Positions 1 to 7,689 of a DNA stretch of 64,000 bases are shown one piece after another. Below the pieces are notes generated by a model, which worked only from the letters and a program-made list of their open reading frames with translations, had not been told where the DNA came from and ran no database searches. This DNA comes from an uncultured Bacillaceae bacterium (GTDB lineage: Bacteria > Bacillota > Bacilli > Bacillales > Bacillaceae_L), in assembly GCA_947497585.1 (NCBI GenBank), contig CANMHG010000004.1, positions 1-64,000 of the forward strand. The letters are read 5' to 3'. How positions within the stretch are numbered: position 1 is the first letter of the stretch; every line of letters starts with the position of its first letter. The position numbers were made by a program, and so were the translations under genes.

Positions 1-317
1 GAAACGTAAACCGATTTACGTGTCCGTATTTCCCAAATAAGGCAATTTCCCGAAACGTAACCGGATTTACGTGCCTGAATTTCCCGGATCAAGCAATTTC
101 CCGAAACGTAAACCGATTTACGTGTCCGTATTTCCCAAATAAGGCAATTTCCCGAAACGTAACCGGATTTACGTGCCTGTATTTCCCGGATCAAGCAATT
201 TCCCGAAACGTAAACCGATTTACGTGCCCGTATTTCCCAAATAAAGCAATTTCCCGAAACATATTCCTGATTTACGTGTCCGATTTCCGGATAAAGCAAT
301 TTTCCGAAATGTAAACC
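1..317. repeat. 51-bp tandem palindromic array 1
   Basis: Units begin at 1, 52, 103, 154, 205, 256 and about 306, giving an exact 51-bp period that decays in the last unit. Odd and even units alternate slightly (CGTAAACCGATTTACG against CGTAACCGGATTTACG), so there is also a 102-bp higher-order repeat. Each unit holds one short palindrome, CGTAAA-N4-TTTACG, followed by a conserved tail with two TTTCCC tracts. No ORF is convincing. The array starts at the window edge and probably extends further. Two other arrays with the same period lie at 33482-33765 and 61569-61878. Confidence 0.95.
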
Positions 318-333
318 TTGAAAAATAAGAAAA

Positions 334-765
334 CTAGTCTAGTAAATCCCTAAAATACATATACGGTTTTTCTTGCTTATAATAATCAATCCGATCTTGC
401 AGTGTCCCTGTATGAAACTCAAATTTATGACCATCTGGGTCTGTAAAATAAACCGATCGTTTGTCACGCTCATCTCTAGTACTACCCTCTAGAACATTAA
501 CACCTAAAGAATGGAGTCTCAACTCCATTTCGTCAAAGTCCTTCTCATCCACAGTAAAAGCAATATGTGTGTAGGAAAGATGTATCTCATTTCTTGGGAT
601 TGAATCCTCTACATTCAAGGCAAGCCAAAGTCCACCTAAGTCAAAGTAAGCAGATGTATTTCCTTTGACAATAAGTTTCGCACCAAAGACGTTCTTATAA
701 AATTCGATTGATTGATCAAGGTTTGAAACAGAAAATAAAAAATGATTTATTCCTTTAATATTCAA
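334..765 (-). CDS. fosB: FosB metallothiol transferase (fosfomycin resistance)
   Basis: This is a cytoplasmic 143-aa protein of the glyoxalase/VOC superfamily, the usual length for FosB. FosB opens the fosfomycin epoxide by adding a thiol, bacillithiol in Bacillus, using a divalent metal. Visible metal ligands are His8 (GINH), His67 (SYTHIAF) and Glu116 (KFEFHTG). The C-terminal stretch GTLQDRIDYYK is typical of FosB. The start is TTG, with a GGGG-type ribosome site about seven bases upstream. It is a single gene reading toward the tandem array. The alternative would be a general VOC-family thiol transferase, but the match over the whole length favours FosB. Confidence 0.9.
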   Translation of the reverse strand: MNIKGINHFLFSVSNLDQSIEFYKNVFGAKLIVKGNTSAYFDLGGLWLALNVEDSIPRNEIHLSYTHIAFTVDEKDFDEMELRLHSLGVNVLEGSTRDERDKRSVYFTDPDGHKFEFHTGTLQDRIDYYKQEKPYMYFRDLLD

Positions 766-1014
766 CTAACATCCCCGCCTATATATACTTAACCTAGCCC
801 AATTATAATTTAAAAAGAAATATATGGAAATCAGCTGTTTTAATAGTATATAATATTGAAAAGTATGATAACGAATTGTAATAAAATTAAAAATTAAGAA
901 TATTCTTTACTGCTTGTGAATATTGTGTTACATTTGATATCATATGTACTTTTATGATTACTTTTATTATATGATTAGGGTGGAAGACGATTCTACCACA
1001 AGGAGTGGAATGAC

Positions 1015-1647
1015 ATGAAAATTCGTTATAACTATGTAGCAAAAAATGAAGTAAAATATTGTGAATCAACTTACACAGTAAAAGAAGCTTATGAATATCT
1101 AAAAGAAACTGGCTATCGTTCTGTTCCGGTACTATCTGAAGGTGGTAAAAAGTTCGAAGGTCTTATTTATAAAGTTCATCTTCTAGACTATCTATATGAA
1201 GAGAAGGGTTCTCCTGAAGCATCAATCGATTCATTAGTAAAGAATCAAGATGCATTTATATATGAAGAAGATTCGTTCTTTAAAACATTTTTAACGATCC
1301 GTCGCTTACCTTTTATTGCAGTATTAAATGAAAACGAGCAATTTCTGGGAATTATCACACATGCAAACGTGATGGATGTACTTGAGGATTCGTTTGGAAT
1401 GAAAACAGGTGGCTACACTCTTACAATTGCTACGATTGAACATAAAGGTGCAATAAAAGACCTTGTTACCTTATTAAGGGATATTAATATCGATGGTATG
1501 CTTACTCTTGATAATGGAGAGAAATACTTACGTCGTATTATCGTGAATTTACCTGGTGAACTTTCACCTGAAAAAGTTAAGGCGCTTGTTGCTAAAATTG
1601 AGGAAAAAGAATTCCGTGTGACCCACGTAGACCAAATTGATAAATAA
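1015..1647 (+). CDS. cbpA: CBS-pair protein, probable cyclic-di-AMP-binding CbpA
   Basis: The 210-aa soluble protein has two CBS motifs at about residues 15-60 and 75-130 (VKEAYEYLKETGYRSVPVL; FIAVLNENEQFLGIITHANVMDVLED). An ACT-like C-terminal domain follows at about 135-205. This CBS-CBS-ACT order matches the Listeria CbpA type that binds the second messenger c-di-AMP; binding here is inferred from architecture only. The start has a good AAGGAG site. The gene is alone on the plus strand and ends at a terminator shared with the convergent transporter gene. It could be another nucleotide-sensing CBS protein. Confidence 0.65.
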   Translation: MKIRYNYVAKNEVKYCESTYTVKEAYEYLKETGYRSVPVLSEGGKKFEGLIYKVHLLDYLYEEKGSPEASIDSLVKNQDAFIYEEDSFFKTFLTIRRLPFIAVLNENEQFLGIITHANVMDVLEDSFGMKTGGYTLTIATIEHKGAIKDLVTLLRDINIDGMLTLDNGEKYLRRIIVNLPGELSPEKVKALVAKIEEKEFRVTHVDQIDK

Positions 1648-1657
1648 TAAACATAGA

Positions 1658-1697
1658 AGATCCCGTTAGCCTAGGCTATCCGGGATCTTTTTTTATG
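1658..1697 (+). terminator. Rho-independent terminator after CBS protein gene
   Basis: The arms AGATCCCG and CGGGATCT enclose an inner AGCC/GGCT pairing and are followed by a run of seven T. The hairpin overlaps the 3' end of the convergent transporter gene. Confidence 0.9.
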
Positions 1698-2591
1698 TTT
1701 TGAGATTGAAGGATTGAACTTCTTTTTGGGAGCCGTAAAGAAGTAGACTCCAAGAATGACGATAATACTTCCTGCTGTTTGAGGAATCGTAAGTTTTTCT
1801 CCTAAAAAGAAAAATGCTAATAATGCAGTGAAGATAGGATTAAAGTTTAAGAACATACCAGACTTGACACTACCAACTTTCTGAATTCCTATGTTCCAAA
1901 AAATCATTGCCAACACGGTCGCACCAATGGATGAATAGAGAATGGCCCACCAGAAGGAAGCAGTAGGGTCAACTATTCCATCCGAGGTAACGAGTACAAA
2001 TGGAAGATTTAGAAGTGACCCAAATATCCCTGCCCAAAGCGTGGCATTATATGGTGAAACTTGCGTCATAGCTTTTCGTGCAGATACGGAATATAATCCC
2101 CAAATGGCAACTGCACCAAGCATAAACATGTCTCCAATATTAAAATGGAAGGATAATAGATTACTTAAATAACCATGTGAAATTACAATTAATATCCCGA
2201 ACAATGAAATTAGCATTGCTGACATCTGGCGAAGGTTCAATTTCTCTCGATAAAAGAAAAATGAAGCAACTGCAATAGAGATAGGATTTAATGTTGATAG
2301 TAAACCGACATTATCGGCGGATGTATATTCTAAAGCTAAAAACATTAGAAAATTGAAAAGTAGTACTCCAGTTAACCCCATTAATAAGAGGGGGATAAGA
2401 GCTTTTTTAGGGAAGGTGATCTTCTTTTCCTTCCACCAAACGAAAGGAAGCAAACAAAGAACAGCAATTAGCCACCTTATTTCTGTAAGTAGAAGAGCTG
2501 ACCCATGGTTAACCAAAAATTTACCTGCGACGAAGTTTCCAGCCCATAAGAAACTAGTGAAAAGTAATAAAAAATAATATTTTATTTGCAT
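1671..2591 (-). CDS. EamA/DMT-family transporter
   Basis: A membrane protein of about 306 residues with ten predicted hydrophobic segments arranged as two EamA halves (about 8-140 and 150-290), the standard drug/metabolite transporter layout. The C-terminus is basic (KKKFNPSISKHKKRSR). I prefer the second in-frame ATG, four codons into the longest frame, because GGTG lies just upstream of it; starting at 2603 would add MVNH. The substrate cannot be told from sequence. It is probably monocistronic and converges on the CBS gene. Confidence 0.85.
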   Translation of the reverse strand: MQIKYYFLLLFTSFLWAGNFVAGKFLVNHGSALLLTEIRWLIAVLCLLPFVWWKEKKITFPKKALIPLLLMGLTGVLLFNFLMFLALEYTSADNVGLLSTLNPISIAVASFFFYREKLNLRQMSAMLISLFGILIVISHGYLSNLLSFHFNIGDMFMLGAVAIWGLYSVSARKAMTQVSPYNATLWAGIFGSLLNLPFVLVTSDGIVDPTASFWWAILYSSIGATVLAMIFWNIGIQKVGSVKSGMFLNFNPIFTALLAFFFLGEKLTIPQTAGSIIVILGVYFFTAPKKKFNPSISKHKKRSRIA

Positions 2592-2944
2592 GTGATTCAC
2601 CATGGCCTTTGTGTTGTAATTGGTAGCTTAATTAATACGAAGAAATCATAGCATAATGAAGATAGGTACGTAAACCACTCGTAATCTTTTATTTTTAATG
2701 AAAGTTTTTCCTTATTTTGTGTATTTAAATTTAGATCGTTCTTAATTGTAAAGAGAGTTTGAAAAAAATGTCGAATTATATAATCGTCAATCCTTCAAAC
2801 TATTAATATATGAGGCTTTAGTCAAGATATTACAAAAAAATACATAAAAAATTTGTCTAATATTGCGAATCTATTTACAGATATAGAAGATTTTGTAATA
2901 ATTCATTAAGTGAGTAATTGATAGGATTAAAGGGGTTGTGTAAG
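2592..2944. other. AT-rich intergenic region with a candidate Spo0A box
   Basis: About 350 bp between the transporter start and the Spo0E-like gene hold no convincing ORF. A perfect Spo0A-box heptamer TGTCGAA lies at 2769-2775, about 170 bp upstream of the Spo0E-like start. Seven-base matches are expected several times by chance in a window this size. Nothing else stands out. Confidence 0.4.
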
Positions 2945-3202
2945 TTGGCAAATGGAGATGTGGATGAGGTAGGTAGACTTTTAGTAAACATTTCAAAAAA
3001 GAGAGCAGAAATGATAGCGGAAGCTAATACCTCGGGGTATACAAGTGATCGGACTATTAAATTTAGTCAGGAGTTAGATCAGTTATTAAACCAATACCAA
3101 CGTCTTAAAATACAATCATGTAAAAAGGTGCGTTTTCGGCAATTTTTGAGACAATCGATTCTATTTTTCTATGGATCTAAATATAAACTTCATAATTTGT
3201 AA
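2945..3202 (+). CDS. Spo0E-like aspartyl-phosphate phosphatase
   Basis: An 85-aa protein with the Spo0E family signature SQELDQLLNQYQ in the second half of an antiparallel helical hairpin. Spo0E-type proteins dephosphorylate Spo0A~P and so hold back sporulation. The first helix (VGRLLVNISKKRAEMIAEA) fits. I chose TTG at 2945 because AAAGGGG lies about nine bases upstream; an in-frame TTG at 2918 has no ribosome site. The basic tail (KKVRFRQFLRQSILFFYGSKYK) is longer than in many members. Single gene with its own terminator. Which Spo0E paralogue it is cannot be decided. Confidence 0.85.
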   Translation: MANGDVDEVGRLLVNISKKRAEMIAEANTSGYTSDRTIKFSQELDQLLNQYQRLKIQSCKKVRFRQFLRQSILFFYGSKYKLHNL

Positions 3203-3210
3203 TAAATTTT

Positions 3211-3240
3211 AAAAAGCCATTTTCATAGGCTTTTTTATTT
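3211..3240 (+). terminator. Terminator after Spo0E-like gene
   Basis: The stem AAAAAGCC/GGCTTTTT with a short AT-rich loop is followed by a T-rich tract. Confidence 0.85.
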
Positions 3241-3259
3241 TTTAAAAAATCGTCAAATG

Positions 3260-3275
3260 TGTGATAAACATCACA
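3260..3275. promoter_or_regulatory. Fnr/Crp-type operator upstream of fixABCX
   Basis: TGTGATAAACATCACA is a perfect TGTGA-N6-TCACA palindrome, the Crp/Fnr-family consensus shape (B. subtilis Fnr binds TGTGA-N6-TCACT). A -10-like TATATT follows at 3293-3298, a little closer than the classic -41.5 geometry would place it. The next gene downstream is fixA, 278 bp away, so the leader would be long. A weak hairpin plus T run near 3354-3404 lies between. Confidence 0.6.
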
Positions 3276-3454
3276 GACAAGAGGTGGCTTTTTATATTAC
3301 TTTGAAGAAAAGAAGTACTTATATTCATAGCTTATATGATCAAAGCACCAAGTTAAGGCAGCGGGGATAACAATTATTTGTTTGGTCTGCTTTTTTTTAT
3401 TATTACTAATGTTTGAATAGTCAAAAAATTATTTTTAAAGTGTGCTAACTTCAA

Positions 3455-3466
3455 ATGACTATTCAT
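3455..3466. promoter_or_regulatory. FadR-like palindromic operator upstream of fixA
   Basis: ATGACTATTCAT fits the central part of the B. subtilis FadR consensus (ATGAMTANTCAT). In B. subtilis, FadR represses the beta-oxidation genes including etfB-etfA. It lies 88 bp before the fixA start. The outer consensus bases are not conserved, so the identity of the regulator is inference. Confidence 0.45.
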
Positions 3467-3553
3467 ATAATTTGTAATATAACTTAGCTTGTGAAGAATT
3501 GAACAAAGTAGAGTCTTTACTTGAAAACTTTTAGAAAGAGGAGTGAAGTCGTT

Positions 3554-4378
3554 ATGCACATAGTAGTATGTGTGAAGCAAGTTCCAGATACAAAGATAAT
3601 CAAGATTAATCCCAAAACGAATACTCTAGATCGAAGAAGTGCACCAGCTATATTAAATCCGTACGATTCACATGCCGTTCAAGCGGCAGTTAGTATGAAG
3701 AATGTTTCAAGTGATACTGTGTCCGTTTTGTCGATGGGCCCTCCTCAAGCAACCGCAGTTATAAAAAAGAGTGTTGAAATTGGAGCAGATCGGGGTTATT
3801 TAATTACTGACCGTGCTTTTGCAGGGGCTGATACACTTGCAACTAGCTACGCACTATCCAAAGCATTAGAAAAGATTAAGGAATATAAACCAATTGATAT
3901 CATTATCTGTGGAAAGCATGCGATTGATGGTGACACAGGACAAGTAGGACCTGGTATTGCAAGAAGACTTGATATTCCTCCTGTTACAAATGTCATCGAA
4001 ATAGTTGAAGTAAATGAACAGGAGAAAACAGTGCTTTTAAAAAGAAAACTATCAGATGGATATGAGCTAATCCAGTCTTCTATGCCGTGTTTGTTGACGG
4101 TAGAAAAGGAAGTTAATGAAGTGGAGTACTCTCCATTACCAAATATGATTAGGGCAGCCAGATATGAGCCGATTATTTGGAGTGTAGATGATTTAGGAGA
4201 AGTTGATCGTAAACAACTAGGTTTAAAGGGGTCACCAACAATTGTAGGTAAAATGTTTTCACCACCAAAAGAAGAAGGTGGAAAAAAAATTGAAGGTACA
4301 GTTGATGAGCAGGTGGCAAAATTACTAGAAGTGTTAGCTGAGAAAAAAGAACTCTTTACTACAAAGATTAGTAGGTAG
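3554..4378 (+). CDS. fixA: Electron transfer flavoprotein beta subunit, FixA type
   Basis: A 274-aa ETF beta-family protein that begins MHIVVCVKQVPDT, the usual N-terminus. It carries the conserved adenine-nucleotide region ADRGYLITDRAFAGADTLATS at about 86-106. With FixB it forms a flavin-containing heterodimer. With FixC and FixX the set is known to connect NADH to quinone and, by bifurcation, to ferredoxin or flavodoxin. I chose ATG 3554 because GAGGAG sits ten bases upstream; the open frame runs 33 bp further but without a ribosome site. It is the first gene of fixA-fixB-fixC-fixX, with fixB starting 31 bp downstream. Regulation may involve the palindromes at 3260 and 3455. Confidence 0.9.
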   Translation: MHIVVCVKQVPDTKIIKINPKTNTLDRRSAPAILNPYDSHAVQAAVSMKNVSSDTVSVLSMGPPQATAVIKKSVEIGADRGYLITDRAFAGADTLATSYALSKALEKIKEYKPIDIIICGKHAIDGDTGQVGPGIARRLDIPPVTNVIEIVEVNEQEKTVLLKRKLSDGYELIQSSMPCLLTVEKEVNEVEYSPLPNMIRAARYEPIIWSVDDLGEVDRKQLGLKGSPTIVGKMFSPPKEEGGKKIEGTVDEQVAKLLEVLAEKKELFTTKISR

Positions 4379-4409
4379 AATTATATTTGAATCTTGGAGG
4401 GATACCGAC

Positions 4410-5435
4410 ATGCTAGACAATAGAGGAGTTTGGGTATTCATTGAGCAAAATGATAACCAGATTGCTGGTGTTTCATTAGAACTATTAGGAGCGGGGAGAA
4501 AGTTAGCAGATAAACTGGAAGTACCTCTAGCTGGAGTGTTACTAGGGGACGGAGTGAAAGGTCTTTGTAACACGGTAATCGAATACGGTGCAGATGAGGT
4601 ATACGTAATTGATGACCCAGTATTAAAAAACTATCGTACGGAAACCTACATGGCTGGTGTTTACAAGCTATGTCAAATGTATAAACCGGAAATTTTCCTT
4701 TATGGGGCAACTCCAAATGGAAAAGACCTTGCAAGTGCAGTGGCAACAGATTTGAGCACTGGGCTCACAGCTGATACAACAATGTTAGATGTAGAACCAG
4801 AAAGTAGATTACTAGAAGCCAGTCGTCCTGCATTTGGTGGGAACATCATGGCGACCATCCTTTGCAAAAAACATCGACCACAGATGGCTACAGTTCGTCC
4901 GAAGGTGATGAAAGCGCTATCACCTGATACAAGTAGAACTGGTAGAGTGATTGAAGAAAAAATTGGAATAAAAGAAGAAGATGTGCGTACTAAGGTTATG
5001 AAAATTGTCCGAGATGTAAATAAGAAAGTAAACCTCGCAGATGCCCATGTTATTGTAGCTGGTGGAAAAGGTTTGGGGGATGAAAAGGGGTTTGCCCTTA
5101 TTCATGAATTGGCTGATGTTTTAGGTGCGACGGTAGGTGCAAGTAGAGATGTAGTTGAAGCAGGCTGGATTGGACACGAATATCAAGTTGGTCAAACAGG
5201 TGAAACAGTAACTCCAAAGCTTTATTTTGCAATTGGAATTTCAGGAGCCATTCAACACGTTGTAGGGATGAAGAATAGTGAGATGATTATTGCGATTAAC
5301 AAAGATCCAAATGCAACAATCTTTGATGTTGCAACCTATGGAATTATTGGGGATGCACTAGAAATTTTACCAAAGCTAATCGAGCAGTTTAAAAATGCAC
5401 AGAAAGAAAAAGGGGATGAGGTAAGTTATGTCTGA
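4410..5435 (+). CDS. fixB: Electron transfer flavoprotein alpha subunit, FixB type
   Basis: A 341-aa ETF alpha-family protein. The FAD-binding C-terminal domain is unmistakable: SRDVVEAGW, QVGQTGETV, LYFAIGISGAIQH, and AINKDPNATIFDVATYGIIGD. The N-terminal domain (about 1-200) is the pseudo-symmetric partner fold that packs on FixA. The length is normal. An excellent GGAGGG site precedes the ATG. Its last codons overlap the start of fixC by eight bases, which implies translational coupling. Taken alone it could be an ordinary beta-oxidation EtfA, but the linked FixC and FixX make the Fix assignment the better one. Confidence 0.9.
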   Translation: MLDNRGVWVFIEQNDNQIAGVSLELLGAGRKLADKLEVPLAGVLLGDGVKGLCNTVIEYGADEVYVIDDPVLKNYRTETYMAGVYKLCQMYKPEIFLYGATPNGKDLASAVATDLSTGLTADTTMLDVEPESRLLEASRPAFGGNIMATILCKKHRPQMATVRPKVMKALSPDTSRTGRVIEEKIGIKEEDVRTKVMKIVRDVNKKVNLADAHVIVAGGKGLGDEKGFALIHELADVLGATVGASRDVVEAGWIGHEYQVGQTGETVTPKLYFAIGISGAIQHVVGMKNSEMIIAINKDPNATIFDVATYGIIGDALEILPKLIEQFKNAQKEKGDEVSYV

Positions 5436-6723
5436 GAAATTTGATGTAATCGTAGTCGGTGCAGGTCCTGCCGGAACCTCCTGTGCCTATACCTGTGCAA
5501 AAAATGGATTAAATGTCTTGTTGATTGAGCGTGGGGAATATCCTGGTAGCAAGAACGTAATGGGGGGAGTCTTATACCGTAAACAAATGGAGGAGATCAT
5601 TCCTGAGTTTTGGAAAGAAGCCCCACTAGAACGGCCAGTTATTGAACAAAGGTTTTGGATGATGGATAAAGAATCAATGGTGAGTTTTGGGTACAAAGGT
5701 CTAGAGTGGGGAAGAGAACCCTATAATAACTTCACTGTCTTGCGCGCAAAGTTTGATCAGTGGTTTGCAAATAAAGCGGTAGAACAAGGAGCCCTTCTCA
5801 TTAATGAAACTGTAGTAACAGAGTGCATTGTAAAAGATGGAAGGGTTATTGGTGTTCGCACAGACCGACCTGATGGCGATGTGTATGCTGATGTTGTTGT
5901 CTTAGCAGATGGAGTGAATTCCCTTCTAGGTAAACAATTAGGATTTCATAAAGAGTTTAAGCCTCATGAAGTGGCCTTAACGGTCATGGAGGTTATTAAT
6001 CTACCAAAAGATAAAATCAATGAACGGTTTAATCTTGAGGACAATCAAGGCTGTACAGTTGAAATATTTGGAGATTCAACGAAGGGGAATTTAGGAACCG
6101 CCTTTCTTTATACAAACAAAGATAGCTTAAATATTGGTGTTGGAACGACTCTTTCAAGCATGATTAAAGCAAAAATGAAGCCTTATGATTTACTAGATTA
6201 TGTGAAAAGCCATCCGATGGTAAAGCCATATTTAGAAGGGGGAGAGCCACTAGAATATCTTGCCCATTTAATACCTGAAGGTGGATATAATTCAATTCCT
6301 AAGTTAGTTGGAAATGGTGTAATCGTCGTTGGTGATGCAGCACAACTTGTAAATGCAATTCACCGCGAAGGGTCTAATATGGCGATGAGTTCTGGAAAAA
6401 TGGCCGCAGAGACAATTATTCGTGCAAAGGAAAGAAATCGCTTTGATGAAGAAACTCTAGATTATTATCGGGTGAATCTTTATAGCAGCTTTATTGGTAA
6501 GGACCTTAAGAAATATAAGGATGCTGCACATACTTTTGAAGAATATCCACAATATTTTAAAGAATATTTACCGATGATGAATCAGGCAGCCAGTAAGTTT
6601 TTCACTGTAGATGGAACGGCTAAAAGGGATAAACAGAAAGATATTATTCGCTCTTTCACAAAAGAGAAGGGTGCCGTTAAGGTCATTCAAGACATGTATA
6701 GAGCATGGAAGGTGATGAAATAA
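5428..6723 (+). CDS. fixC: FixC flavoprotein, ETF:quinone oxidoreductase family
   Basis: A 431-aa FAD-dependent oxidoreductase. The N-terminal Rossmann motif is DVIVVGAGPAGTSCAY, with acidic residue in LLIERGEYPG, and a second FAD contact region is GVIVVGDAAQLVNAIHREGSNMA at about 295-317. FixC receives electrons from FixAB and passes them to quinone. It differs from mitochondrial ETF-QO in carrying its iron-sulfur domain on a separate protein, FixX, encoded directly after it. There is no signal peptide; peripheral membrane association is inferred from the family. Its stop overlaps the fixX start (TAATG). Confidence 0.92.
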   Translation: MSEKFDVIVVGAGPAGTSCAYTCAKNGLNVLLIERGEYPGSKNVMGGVLYRKQMEEIIPEFWKEAPLERPVIEQRFWMMDKESMVSFGYKGLEWGREPYNNFTVLRAKFDQWFANKAVEQGALLINETVVTECIVKDGRVIGVRTDRPDGDVYADVVVLADGVNSLLGKQLGFHKEFKPHEVALTVMEVINLPKDKINERFNLEDNQGCTVEIFGDSTKGNLGTAFLYTNKDSLNIGVGTTLSSMIKAKMKPYDLLDYVKSHPMVKPYLEGGEPLEYLAHLIPEGGYNSIPKLVGNGVIVVGDAAQLVNAIHREGSNMAMSSGKMAAETIIRAKERNRFDEETLDYYRVNLYSSFIGKDLKKYKDAAHTFEEYPQYFKEYLPMMNQAASKFFTVDGTAKRDKQKDIIRSFTKEKGAVKVIQDMYRAWKVMK

Positions 6724-7004
6724 TGTCCAAGAATATTGAGGAAAAGCAGTACTTGGTTCGCTTTAAGGCTGATAAAAATTCACATTTAACTGTTTTGGAT
6801 CATGATGTATGTATGACACAATGTCCAGATAAGATATGTACGATTTTTTGCCCAGCTGAAGTTTATAAGTGGGAAGATATAAGGATGCATGTAGGTTATG
6901 AAGGATGTCATGAATGTGGAAGCTGTCGGATAGGGTGTCCTTATCAAAATATTAAGTGGGAGTATCCAAAGGGTGGCCATGGAATTGTGTTTAGATTAGC
7001 CTAA
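6723..7004 (+). CDS. fixX: FixX ferredoxin-like protein
   Basis: A 93-aa ferredoxin-like protein with cysteine sets CMTQCPDKICTIFCPAEVY and CHECGSCRIGCPYQNIKW, enough for one to two iron-sulfur clusters. This is the FixX pattern, the iron-sulfur partner of FixC. The start is taken at the TAATG overlap with fixC, with GGTGATG as ribosome site; six upstream codons are also open. It is the last gene of the operon and is followed at once by a strong terminator. No nitrogenase genes are nearby, so the operon here serves general electron transfer. Confidence 0.92.
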   Translation: MSKNIEEKQYLVRFKADKNSHLTVLDHDVCMTQCPDKICTIFCPAEVYKWEDIRMHVGYEGCHECGSCRIGCPYQNIKWEYPKGGHGIVFRLA

Positions 7005-7017
7005 TATAATAATTGTC

Positions 7018-7056
7018 AAAAAAGAGCATTCGGAGATATTCCGAATGCTCTTTTTA
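7018..7056 (+). terminator. Strong terminator of the fixABCX operon
   Basis: A perfect 14-bp stem (AGAGCATTCGGA / TCCGAATGCTCT with flanking A:T pairs), a five-base loop and a T5 tail. Confidence 0.97.
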
Positions 7057-7160
7057 TATTGAAAGTTAATACTGGTTGATTTATGTATTAATACTATACT
7101 TATAGAGTGTACATTATTTCACAAATGGGTGTAAAAAGAAAGGAAAAGCTTTAAGGAGGG

Positions 7161-7478
7161 TTAGCCGATTTGAGCTGCAAGGGGGTAGGAGGAGAAGTTA
7201 TCAGATTTGCATTGGCATTCTATTTCTGTTGCCATTCTAAATGCATCGTGGATACAAGAAATTTGTGGGGTGCTAAAATAAGGTGATGAGTAATCAAAGG
7301 TGCCATCTTTATTTGCAGTGAAAACAAAAAGCTTCCAATGATATCTTTTATTTCCTTTTTCAATTTCTGTGCCTTCAACGGCAATTAACCAGTGAGACTC
7401 TTCTTCACTTAGTAAAGCTTGTGCATCGTTGTTGCCAATCTGCACTAAGGGCTTTTGATAAAATTCCTGATAATTCAT
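7161..7478 (-). CDS. Conserved-looking hypothetical protein
   Basis: A 105-aa soluble protein that I do not recognise. It is acidic, contains YHWKLFVFTANKDGTFDYSSPYFS in the middle and ends in a Cys-x-Cys (ECQCKSDN). It has no signal peptide or membrane segment. A good GAAGGGAG site lies ten bases before the ATG, which supports a real gene. It is isolated, diverging from the hemerythrin gene, so both may share the region 7480-7690 that carries the Fnr-type site. Confidence 0.7.
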   Translation of the reverse strand: MNYQEFYQKPLVQIGNNDAQALLSEEESHWLIAVEGTEIEKGNKRYHWKLFVFTANKDGTFDYSSPYFSTPQISCIHDAFRMATEIECQCKSDNFSSYPLAAQIG

Positions 7479-7615
7479 TATAAAACACTCCCTTCAGAAT
7501 CAATGTAATTTTGTTTATCTTTATTATATGTGAAAACGTTATCCTAATGTTAAAATATTTTAAGTTTTCAGAAAAAGTTCACAAAATGGTTTTCTTCCCT
7601 AGAAATAAAGGGTAA

Positions 7616-7658
7616 TGTGATTTGTATCACCTATTTTAAAACTTGGATAAAGTATAGT
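7616..7658 (+). promoter_or_regulatory. Fnr-type activated promoter of the hemerythrin gene
   Basis: TGTGATTTGTATCACC (7616-7631) is a TGTGA-N6-TCAC palindrome. A -10 hexamer TATAGT lies at 7653-7658, which would put the start of transcription near 7665. The operator centre is then about 41.5 bp upstream, the geometry known for Fnr-activated promoters. No good -35 hexamer is present, as expected for an activator-dependent promoter. Confidence 0.7.
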
Positions 7659-7689
7659 TTATTTATAAATATATAGGGGGTATGAAAAA

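Noticed and set aside
1..317. CRISPR array
   Set aside because: The repeated unit includes the would-be spacers, which are nearly identical between units, and no cas gene is in the window. The same holds for the arrays at 33482 and 61569.
3354..3404. Attenuator in the fixA leader (GGCAG/CTGCT plus T8)
   Set aside because: The stem is only about five pairs with a loop of some 30 bases; too weak to call without alignments.
3554..7004. Beta-oxidation etfBA operon proper
   Set aside because: The presence of FixC and FixX, with overlapping genes, and the lack of acyl-CoA dehydrogenase, hydratase or thiolase genes favour a Fix complex.
7142..7290. Strong AAGGAGGG on the plus strand followed by a TTG frame of about 39 codons
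   Set aside because: The frame runs antisense through the better supported hypothetical gene at 7161-7478 and has no protein-like features.
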